From the NCBI GenBank assembly GCA_964454255.1, contig CAYVSY010000011.1:1-21078 (forward strand): a stretch of 21,078 nucleotides of DNA, given 5' to 3'. Origin of the DNA: CAYVSY01 sp964454255 (lineage in GTDB: Bacteria > Bacillota_I > Bacilli_A > RF39 > UBA660). Numbering within the stretch: position 1 is the first letter of the stretch; every line of letters starts with the position of its first letter. Below the pieces are notes generated by a model. It did not search any database. It was given only the letters and a program-made list of their open reading frames with translations, and had not been told where the DNA came from. Both the position numbers and the translations under genes were made by a program. Shown here piece after piece: positions 15,699 to 21,078 of the stretch.

Positions 15699-18091
15699 TA
15701 AATTAAAATATTTACTATTCTATTAGGAATAACTATAATTTTTTTAATTATATTATTACCAATATATTTTTTAATATTTTCATTATTAATCGCAATACTT
15801 TCTACTTCTTTAGAATCCATATCATTCTCTATAACAATTGAACCTCTTAATTTTCCATTAACTTGAACACCTATTTCAATTTCCTTATCAATAGTTTTTT
15901 CTTCATTATATATAGGCCATGAACAAATATGTAATTTATCTCCTAATTCACATATTTCATTTAATTCTTCTGTTACATGAGGAGCAATAGGATTTAAAAG
16001 TAGTAATAATGTTTTATAATCTTTTTTACTAATATGTTCTTTTTTATCTAATTCGTTTGTCAAAATCATTAAAGCTGATACAGCTGTATTATATTTCATA
16101 TTAGTAATATCATTAGTTACTTTTTTAATTGTTTTATGAATTAAACTTTCTAAATCAATCGTATATTCATTATTAGAAATTACTTTTTCCTTTAAACGAT
16201 ATACTTTATCAATAAATCTCTTACATCCATTTAATCCAGTTTCGCTCCATGAAGCATCTTTTTCATAGTCAGCAATAAATAATTCGTATGTTCTTAGGCT
16301 ATCGGCTCCATATGATTGAACCATATCGTCAGGATTTACAACATTACCTCGTGATTTACTCATTTTTTCACCATTTTCACCCAAAATCATACCATGAGCC
16401 ACTCTTTTTTTAAATGGTTCTCTGGTTGGAACCAAACCTTGATCATATAAGAATTCATGCCAAAACCTAGCATATAATAAATGTCTTGCAGCGTGTTCCA
16501 TTCCACCATTATAATAATCTACCATTCCCCAATATTTTAATGCTTCTGGGCTTGCGAACGACGAATCATTATGAGGATCCATATACCTTAAATAATACCA
16601 CGAACTACCGGCCCAATTAGGCATCGTATCCGTTTCACGAGTAGCGTGACCACCACATTTTGGGCATGTTGTATTAACCCAATCTAAAATATTAGCTAAT
16701 GGACTTTCTCCATTTTCTGTTGGTTCATAATATTCTACTTTTGGAAGTTCAACGGGCAAATCGCTTTCTTTAACAGGAACCCAACCGCATTTTTCACAAT
16801 AAATCATCGGTATTGGTTCTCCCCAATATCTTTGTCTTGAAAAAATCCAATCTTGTAAACGATAATTAGTCGTTTTAGAACCAATATTATTTTTTTCTAA
16901 ATAAGAAAGCATTTTATCGATAGCTTCTTTTTTATTATCAATATCATTTAAAAAATCAGAATTAATAATTTTCCCATCACCAGTCCAAGGACCATCAGTC
17001 TTTCCTTCAATAACGGGAATAATATCTATCTTAAATTTTTTCGCAAAAGCATAATCCCTTTCATCATGAGCAGGAACCGCCATAATTGCGCCAGTTCCAT
17101 AATTAGCTAAAACATAATCAGATATAAAAATGGGGATATTTTTACCATTAATAGGATTAATAGCACTTAATCCATCTAATTTAACACCTGTTTTTTCTTT
17201 TGTTTCATCAGTTCTTTCAATTTCTGTTTTTTCTTTAGATTTTTTTTGATAAGTCATAACTTCATCAATATTTTTTATTAGGGCTTTATATTTATTTAAA
17301 TAAGAATGTTCCGGTGATATAACCATAAACGTAACTCCAAATAAAGTATCTGGTCTAGTTGTAAAAACAATTAAATCATCATTAGTTTCTCTAATTTTAA
17401 ATTTCACTTCAGCCCCAACACTTTTTCCTATCCAATTTATTTGAGCTAATTTAACTCTATCAATAAAATCAGTTTCATTTAATCCTTCTAATAAACGATC
17501 AGCATATTTAGTCATCCTAAGCATCCATTGATTTTTTAGTTTTTTCTCAGTCTTAGATCCACATCGTTCACAAATTCCACCGGCGGCATCTTCATTAGAT
17601 AAGCCTGTTTTACATTTTGGACACCAATTAATTTCTTTTTCCGCTTTATAAGCCATATTAGAATTAAAAAACTTAATAAATTGCCATTGCGTCCATTTAT
17701 AATATTTAGGATCAGATGTCACAATTAATCTATCCCAATCAAAAGAATAACCCATTTTTTTCATTTGCGATGTAAAAACATTAACATTTAAATCAACGCA
17801 CACTTGAGGATTGACTTTATTTTTAATAGCATATTGTTCAGCAGGAGAACCAAAAGCATCCATTCCCATTGGAAATAAAACATTATATCCTTGCATTCTT
17901 TTCATTCTAGCCATTGCATCTAAAGCCGAATAACTCCTAACATGTCCCACATGAAGCCCATTTCCAGATGGATATGGAAATTCAACTAAAATATAATATT
18001 TTTCCTTAGAACTATTATTTTCGGCTTTAAATATTTTATTTTCTTCAAAATACTTTTGCCATTTTTTTTCAATTTTAATAAAATTATACAT
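15698..18091 (-). CDS. leuS: Leucyl-tRNA synthetase
   Basis: 797 residues from the ATG at 18091 (MYNFIKIEKKWQKYFEENKI, the usual family start); an in-frame GTG at 18100 is the less likely alternative. Class I HIGH-type motif YPSGNGLHVGH and KMSKS in ENGEKMSKSRGN are intact. Zinc-finger-like pairs CPKC...CERC and CEKC...CPKC are present. The CP1 editing domain has the threonine-rich TTRPDTLFG and the editing aspartate region AVPAHDERDYAF, so mischarged tRNA should be hydrolysed. It attaches leucine to tRNA-Leu in the cytoplasm. It overlaps the upstream membrane-protein gene by 8 bp and is controlled by the T-box leader further upstream. Confidence 0.97.
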   Translation of the reverse strand: MYNFIKIEKKWQKYFEENKIFKAENNSSKEKYYILVEFPYPSGNGLHVGHVRSYSALDAMARMKRMQGYNVLFPMGMDAFGSPAEQYAIKNKVNPQVCVDLNVNVFTSQMKKMGYSFDWDRLIVTSDPKYYKWTQWQFIKFFNSNMAYKAEKEINWCPKCKTGLSNEDAAGGICERCGSKTEKKLKNQWMLRMTKYADRLLEGLNETDFIDRVKLAQINWIGKSVGAEVKFKIRETNDDLIVFTTRPDTLFGVTFMVISPEHSYLNKYKALIKNIDEVMTYQKKSKEKTEIERTDETKEKTGVKLDGLSAINPINGKNIPIFISDYVLANYGTGAIMAVPAHDERDYAFAKKFKIDIIPVIEGKTDGPWTGDGKIINSDFLNDIDNKKEAIDKMLSYLEKNNIGSKTTNYRLQDWIFSRQRYWGEPIPMIYCEKCGWVPVKESDLPVELPKVEYYEPTENGESPLANILDWVNTTCPKCGGHATRETDTMPNWAGSSWYYLRYMDPHNDSSFASPEALKYWGMVDYYNGGMEHAARHLLYARFWHEFLYDQGLVPTREPFKKRVAHGMILGENGEKMSKSRGNVVNPDDMVQSYGADSLRTYELFIADYEKDASWSETGLNGCKRFIDKVYRLKEKVISNNEYTIDLESLIHKTIKKVTNDITNMKYNTAVSALMILTNELDKKEHISKKDYKTLLLLLNPIAPHVTEELNEICELGDKLHICSWPIYNEEKTIDKEIEIGVQVNGKLRGSIVIENDMDSKEVESIAINNENIKKYIGNNIIKKIIVIPNRIVNILI

Positions 18092-18452
18092 TCTTATCAC
18101 TCATTTCTTTATAACGTCGACCAATTAAACCATATATAACTAGTATTAATATACATAATAACGCAAATCCAATAAGTAATTGCCATATTGTTCCCACAAT
18201 TATATTAGATACTACCGTAAAAACAAGAACGATTATAAAAGTATTAGTAAAAGATAAAGTTTTTATCAATTTATAATAATCTATCTTACTAAGATTAATT
18301 TTATATACCCTAACTATATATTCAACTTCTGTAGGCAACTTCTTAGTGCTATCTAATTCCTTATTCTTTCTAACTAATATTATATATTCTAATAAATATA
18401 CCAATATAAACGCAATAAAAAATTGAATTAAAATAAATTTAACATTTTCCAT
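18084..18452 (-). CDS. Small membrane protein between T-box and leuS, function unknown
   Basis: 122 residues with three likely membrane segments (about 5-27, 68-88 and 90-112) and a basic linker containing TKKLPTEVEYIVRVYKINL and SKIDYYKLIKTLS. I do not recognise a named family. The ATG has an ideal AAGGAGG (18459-18465) and lies directly after the T-box terminator stem. The gene overlaps leuS by 8 bp, so it is made together with LeuS when uncharged tRNA-Leu accumulates. Whether that linkage is functional or only positional cannot be told from the sequence. Confidence 0.8.
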   Translation of the reverse strand: MENVKFILIQFFIAFILVYLLEYIILVRKNKELDSTKKLPTEVEYIVRVYKINLSKIDYYKLIKTLSFTNTFIIVLVFTVVSNIIVGTIWQLLIGFALLCILILVIYGLIGRRYKEMSDKNV

Positions 18453-18468
18453 ATTTTTCCTCCTTAAG

Positions 18469-18648
18469 AAAAAAACGCATCCATTTAAGGAGCGTTAATA
18501 CGGGTTACCATCCTTGTTTATACTCTTATTTATAACGGAATTACCCGATCATCAGCTAATAAACAAGTTTTTTATTACTATTTATTAGTTTTCACCACCC
18601 GCTAACTCTCTAAAAAATAATAATCACTACTTTTTTCTTCGCATTTAC
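18469..18648 (-). promoter_or_regulatory. T-box riboswitch (leucine type) controlling leuS
   Basis: The minus strand carries the T-box landmarks in order. An AGAGAG bulge (18606-18611) is followed by GCGGGTGG at the Stem I top. A Stem I helix (TGATTATTA... pairing with CTAATAAATAGTAATAA) leads to a specifier loop containing AAAACTTG. The T-box AAGGATGGTAACCCG (18501-18515) holds UGGU for the ACCA end of tRNA-Leu. Last comes a terminator stem AACGCTCC/GGATGCGTT (18474-18496) with a T-run. The antiterminator pair AAGGA/TCCTT competes with that terminator. The specifier is CTT (18565-18567); a one-base shift gives TTG, also leucine. Uncharged tRNA-Leu should therefore switch on the membrane-protein gene and leuS. 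Confidence 0.93.
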
Positions 18649-18654
18649 AAATAA

Positions 18655-18683
18655 ATTATAGTGCATTTTTTTTAATTTGTCTA
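18655..18683 (-). promoter_or_regulatory. Promoter of the leuS T-box transcript
   Basis: Minus-strand TAGACA (18678-18683) and TATAAT (18655-18660) are separated by 17 bp. It lies just 19 bp beyond the reverse transcriptase stop codon, and no terminator separates the two units. Confidence 0.83.
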
Positions 18684-18701
18684 TATTAATATTAAATTTA
18701 T

Positions 18702-19676
18702 TTAATTATTTAAAAAAAATATTAACGATTCTACTTTTTCTTTAAATTTAAAACAATCACCATGACTTATATGCCCTAAAAAACTATTATAACTCAATAA
18801 AAATTTTTTATATTTTAATCTATTTATTTTATATAAACGATTCCATAACTTAATCTTTTTAATAATTTTTTTCTTACATCTTCTTCTAATTAAAATATAA
18901 TCTTTATATACTTTATATCCACAAAAATCAATCCCTTTATTTATTCTATAATAGCGGCTTTTATTATTTAATTCTAATTCTAATTTATCTTTTAAAAATA
19001 TTTTAACATTATTAAATATTTCTTTTGCCTTTATTTTAGAATCAACAATAATAATAAAATCATCCATATATCTAATATAATATTTAATTTTTAAATAATT
19101 TTTTATGTAATAATCTAATTCATTTAAATAAATATTTGCAAAATATTGTGAGGTATAATTACCAATGGGAATACCATTAAAATAACTATTTTCAAATATA
19201 ATAATTTTAGTTATTTCAAGAACTTTTTTATCTTTAATATTATGCTTGATAATATTAAATAAAATATCCTTATTAATACTATTAAAATATTTTTTAATAT
19301 CAAATTTAATAACATAAGCATTATTATAGTCAATTTTATTTAAAAAATATTTTAACCTATTAATACCTTTATGACTACCCTTATTTTTAATACAAGCATA
19401 ACTATCATATATAAATCTTTTAACATAATACGGTTTTATAAATTCTTCTATATACCATTGATGAATGATTCGATCTTTAAATGGTAATGATAAAATTATT
19501 CTTTCTTTAGGATCAGTAATAGTAAATTCATTATATTTTCCCACTTTATATTTATTACATAATTCAATATATATATTATATAAATTATTTTCCAAATCAA
19601 AATAAAAAGACAAAATTTCTTTTTTATTTTTGCGATTTTTTGATGCCCTATAAAAAGCATATTCTAAATTATTAAT
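18702..19676 (-). CDS. Diversity-generating retroelement reverse transcriptase (5' end in assembly gap)
   Basis: The frame is open from the N gap (INNLEYAFYRASKNRK) to the stop; the TTG at 19613 is not a credible start. Numbering from that TTG: FTITDPKER (30-38) and LPFKDRIIHQ, YDSYACIKNKGSHKG, FDIKKYF (first catalytic Asp, 104-110), GIPIGNYTSQYFANIYLNEL (147-166), YIRYMDDF (179-186; YMDD active site), and IDFCGYKVYKDYILIRRR (228-245). The motif-4 form IGNYTSQ, instead of QGxxxSP, is the hallmark of DGR reverse transcriptases, and SQ-FANIYL-ELD is typical of them. It copies template-repeat RNA with errors at adenines. No maturase, endonuclease or retron msr/msd is seen. All catalytic residues are kept. 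Confidence 0.92.
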   Translation of the reverse strand: MNNLEYAFYRASKNRKNKKEILSFYFDLENNLYNIYIELCNKYKVGKYNEFTITDPKERIILSLPFKDRIIHQWYIEEFIKPYYVKRFIYDSYACIKNKGSHKGINRLKYFLNKIDYNNAYVIKFDIKKYFNSINKDILFNIIKHNIKDKKVLEITKIIIFENSYFNGIPIGNYTSQYFANIYLNELDYYIKNYLKIKYYIRYMDDFIIIVDSKIKAKEIFNNVKIFLKDKLELELNNKSRYYRINKGIDFCGYKVYKDYILIRRRCKKKIIKKIKLWNRLYKINRLKYKKFLLSYNSFLGHISHGDCFKFKEKVESLIFFLNN

Positions 19677-19776
19677 NNNNNNNNNNNNNNNNNNNNNNNN
19701 NNNNNNNNNNNNNNNNNNNNNNNNNNNNNNNNNNNNNNNNNNNNNNNNNNNNNNNNNNNNNNNNNNNNNNNNNNNN
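19677..19776. other. Assembly gap of 100 N, flanked by a 16-bp direct repeat
   Basis: Exactly 100 N, a conventional unknown-length gap, interrupts the retroelement. The same 16 bases, ATTCTAAATTATTAAT, stand immediately before (19661-19676) and immediately after (19777-19792) the N run. The true length of the gap is unknown and may be zero, or even an overlap. The end of the Avd gene and the start of the reverse transcriptase fall here. Confidence 0.97.
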
Positions 19777-19915
19777 ATTCTAAATTATTAATTAAATAAT
19801 TTCTTATATCTGTTCCTATCACAATTTTATCGGTTTTGGGTATCTTATCTAATAATAAATAGACATAATATATATAATCCGTATATTTTTTATATATTAT
19901 TAAATTATTAATCAT
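19777..19915 (-). CDS. avd: Avd-like four-helix-bundle DGR accessory protein (3' end in assembly gap)
   Basis: Only the first 46 residues are visible: MINNLIIYKKYTDYIYYVYL, then LLDKIPKTDKIVIGTDIRNY, then LINNLE. This is the start of the bAvd/'four helix bundle protein' family (helix 1 with Y-K-Y-D-I-Y-Y-V-Y-L-L-L, the K-x-P-K-T-D/E-K turn, helix 2 with GxDIRxxL). The family is ~110-120 residues, so about 70 are missing. Avd forms a pentamer that binds the reverse transcriptase and template RNA and is needed for mutagenic retrohoming in the Bordetella phage system. The ATG overlaps the end of the upstream MutS-like gene by 8 bp and lacks a ribosome site, so translation is probably coupled. 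Confidence 0.8.
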
Positions 19916-20306
19916 AAAAACATAGGACTCTTTTCTCTAATTCATTTAAATCTAATTTATATAAAAATATAACTAATTTTTCAATTATTTTCTTTTTACC
20001 CAAATATTCTAAAGAATCATTTATATATTTATTATATATTAAACTTTCACCGTATTCTCTATCAATTAATGAACCATCATATATAACATAACCAATTTGA
20101 TTTTTTTTTAATACTCTAGTTACTTTATCAATATTGGGAAAAACAACATAATCAATATTTTTTTCTAATGATGTTTTAAGTAATTTATAATGAAACAAAT
20201 AATTTAAAATATAAGCATCTTCAAAATAAGAATAATAAAAAGATCCTTTCTTAATAATTACAATATCATTTTCATAATCATCTTTCAACATGTAATAATT
20301 TTTCAT
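19908..20306 (-). CDS. MutS-domain-I-like DGR accessory protein
   Basis: 132 residues, first gene of the retroelement operon. Residues ~18-80 follow the MutS mismatch-recognition domain I pattern: a GSFYYSYFEDAYILNYLFHY stretch (compare G-D-F-Y-E-F-DDA-LL-Y), a short strand VVFPNIDKVTRVLKKNQIGY (compare P-L-x-K-L-G-Y), and VIYDGS. The phenylalanine-aromatic pair of the DNA-wedging F-x-E motif is FYYSYF here, without the glutamate right after. The C-terminal ~45 residues are helical. Small MutS-like accessory genes are known from surveys of DGRs; the role is unproven. Its start is the ATG with GGGATG upstream. It overlaps avd by 8 bp. Confidence 0.7.
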   Translation of the reverse strand: MKNYYMLKDDYENDIVIIKKGSFYYSYFEDAYILNYLFHYKLLKTSLEKNIDYVVFPNIDKVTRVLKKNQIGYVIYDGSLIDREYGESLIYNKYINDSLEYLGKKKIIEKLVIFLYKLDLNELEKRVLCFYD

Positions 20307-20407
20307 AAATTTTTAACATCCCTTTCCTACTCATTTCTCTTAATTAGTGCGTTGAATTTTTAATATTATCACTATTTATTAATATAACATATTATCATTA
20401 AAAAAAA

Positions 20408-20449
20408 TTCCGTATTTCGGAAATTAATGCTTTCTTATATTGTTATACT
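20408..20449 (+). promoter_or_regulatory. Divergent control region: palindrome plus extended -10 promoter of the regulator gene
   Basis: TTCCG-TATTT-CGGAA (20408-20422) is an inverted repeat in the 177-bp space between the divergent MutS-like and regulator genes. It sits where the -35 of the regulator promoter would be: TG-T-TATACT (20441-20449) is an extended -10 lacking a good -35. A Cro/CI-type operator is the natural reading, but this is inference. Confidence 0.5.
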
Positions 20450-20483
20450 AAAAATTGAGTGAATAGAAAAAGGAAGGTTTAAT

Positions 20484-20768
20484 GTGAAATTAAAAAATAT
20501 AAAAAAACTAAGAGAAGAATACAACTGGTCACAATCTAAAATGGCTAATTATTTATATTTTTCATTAACAAAATATAATAATTTAGAAAATGGTAAAATA
20601 CCATTAATGGTTGAAGATTTATTTAAAATGAGTTATTTATTTAATGTTAAATGTGAATATTTAGTCGAAATAACTTTAAATAAAACACCTTTAACCGAAG
20701 AAGAAAGATTAGAAATAAAAGCATATTTAAATGAAATGAATTTTAAAACAGATATTTATAACAGATAA
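20484..20768 (+). CDS. Cro/CI-type helix-turn-helix regulator, divergent to the DGR operon
   Basis: 94 residues from a GTG with AGGAAGG seven bases upstream. The N-terminal ~60 residues are an XRE-type domain: IKKLREEYNWSQSKMANYLY, FSLTKYNNLENGKIPLMVED and LFKMSYLFNVKCEYLVE match the HTH_3 pattern with helix 2-3 'WSQSKMANYL..S..KYNNLENGK'. The remaining ~30 residues are acidic (LTEEERLEIKAYLNEMNF) and probably dimerise or interact with a partner. The gene stands head-to-head with the MutS-like/Avd/reverse transcriptase operon, so it most likely controls that operon and itself. No effector domain is visible. Confidence 0.85.
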   Translation: MKLKNIKKLREEYNWSQSKMANYLYFSLTKYNNLENGKIPLMVEDLFKMSYLFNVKCEYLVEITLNKTPLTEEERLEIKAYLNEMNFKTDIYNR

Positions 20769-20819
20769 AAATAAGAATTATTCACTCATAACTGTTATAT
20801 ATGTTAAAGTTTATATTTT

Positions 20820-20898
20820 AAAATTAATAAAAATACTCTATCTAGTATTCATTTATAATATAAATTACTAACTAAATAGAGCCGATTTTATTTTTTAA
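20820..20898. terminator. Bidirectional terminator hairpin between the regulator and the DGR repeat gene
   Basis: CTCTATCTAGT (20836-20846) pairs with ACTAAATAGAG (20871-20881). On the minus strand all 11 pairs form (one G-T). An inner ATTTAT/ATAAAT stem (20851-20865) extends the hairpin. T-rich tracts follow on both sides: TATTTTTATTAATTTT on the minus strand, and ATTTTATTTTTT on the plus. It lies between the convergent regulator and repeat-bearing frame. A separate 7-bp palindrome TTAACTT-AAAT-AAGTTAA (about 20897-20914) adjoins it without a T-run. Confidence 0.75.
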
Positions 20899-20944
20899 CT
20901 TAAATAAGTTAAGGAATCAAAATCTGGATTATAAACCTTATTAT

Positions 20945-20960
20945 AACATCCATAGATGTT
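20945..20960. other. Small hairpin just downstream of the DGR repeat
   Basis: AACATC and GATGTT form a 6-bp stem around a 4-base loop, about 24 bp beyond the GC-rich repeat end. Its position and shape recall the stem-loop found shortly downstream of variable regions in DGRs such as Bordetella phage BPP-1. In this A+T-rich DNA a 6-bp hairpin can occur by chance. Confidence 0.4.
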
Positions 20961-20969
20961 TATATAAAA

Positions 20970-21078
20970 CTAATATATAGTCCTCTGAAGCACACCCCGA
21001 ACCCCGTTATTCGAGTTAGCGTTGCCGAAGTTGAGGTTGAAGGCAAACGCACCGGCACTAGAACCATTGTTATAGTTG
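20970..21078 (-). CDS. Partial frame carrying a DGR repeat: 3' end of target gene (variable region) or the template repeat
   Basis: The last 35 codons before a TAG read NYNNGSSAGAFAFNLNFG, then NANSNNGVRGVLQRTIY, and the frame leaves the window at the 5' side. This is the characteristic peptide of DGR repeats (C-type-lectin-fold end with 'GSSAGAFALNLN...NSN..G.R'). Nine of 35 codons are AAC or AAT, the preferred adenine-mutable codons. The ~95-bp repeat is about half G+C in a genome of about a quarter, as DGR repeats often are. The GGGGTTCGGGGTGTGCTTC end resembles an IMH-type GC-rich segment. A hairpin and a terminator follow, which favours the variable region of a target gene. The intact AAY codons equally suit a template repeat. 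The partner copy is not in the window. Confidence 0.75.
   Translation of the reverse strand, partial: NYNNGSSAGAFAFNLNFGNANSNNGVRGVLQRTIY

Noticed and set aside
18702..19613. Group II intron or retron reverse transcriptase
   Set aside because: No maturase or endonuclease domain, no intron RNA ends or msr/msd-like structure seen. Motif 4 is IGNYTSQ, and Avd and MutS-like genes plus an AAY-rich repeat are adjacent.
19664..19915. Reading straight through the N gap as one 83-residue protein
   Set aside because: The residues across the N run are unknown and the frame beyond it depends on an arbitrary gap length; only the first 46 residues are supported.

Overview
This looks like one contig from a very A+T-rich, spore-forming or spore-derived Bacillota, probably an uncultured gut-type Bacilli (a guess from composition and gene content). 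Evidence: a Gram-positive style 16S leader, AGGAGG-type ribosome binding sites before most genes, a T-box in front of leuS, a three-gene gerA-type germinant receptor operon, and standard use of TGA as a stop (trxB and the pilin gene end in it). Both ends lie in sequence that is normally repeated: the first ~40 bases are the 5' end of a 16S rRNA gene running off the left edge, and the last ~95 bases are a diversity-generating retroelement (DGR) repeat running off the right edge.

Left region (1-5100, all minus strand): 16S rRNA start with promoter and boxA-like leader, a DUF402 nucleotide phosphatase, a membrane-anchored PDZ/S41 peptidase, an unusual membrane-anchored protein with two tandem VanY carboxypeptidase domains, and an RlmCD-type rRNA uracil methyltransferase. 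A perfect 15-bp inverted repeat separates this block from the divergent gerAA-gerAC-gerAB operon (plus strand, 5189-8856). That operon converges on a small membrane-anchored Ig-like protein with essentially no space between the stop codons.

Middle region (9493-15598, minus strand): a decayed AbiEi-type antitoxin gene, a three-gene operon of unrecognised proteins (two long coiled-coil proteins flanking an 82-residue protein), then an envelope/redox cluster in transcription order type IV pilin-like protein, YvlD-family membrane protein, lgt and trxB. leuS (15698-18091) follows with its own terminator. It is preceded by a small membrane protein and a leucine-type T-box leader.

Right region (18702-21078): a DGR. 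On the minus strand lie a MutS-domain-I-like accessory protein, an Avd-like four-helix-bundle protein (cut by a 100-N assembly gap) and a DGR-class reverse transcriptase with IGNYTSQ in place of QGxxxSP and a YMDD active site. A divergent Cro/CI-type regulator sits on the plus strand. Beyond a bidirectional terminator is a partial GC-rich reading frame packed with AAY asparagine codons, the signature of a DGR template or variable repeat. It is followed by a small hairpin resembling those found downstream of DGR variable regions. The partner repeat is not visible; it may be in the N gap or outside the contig.
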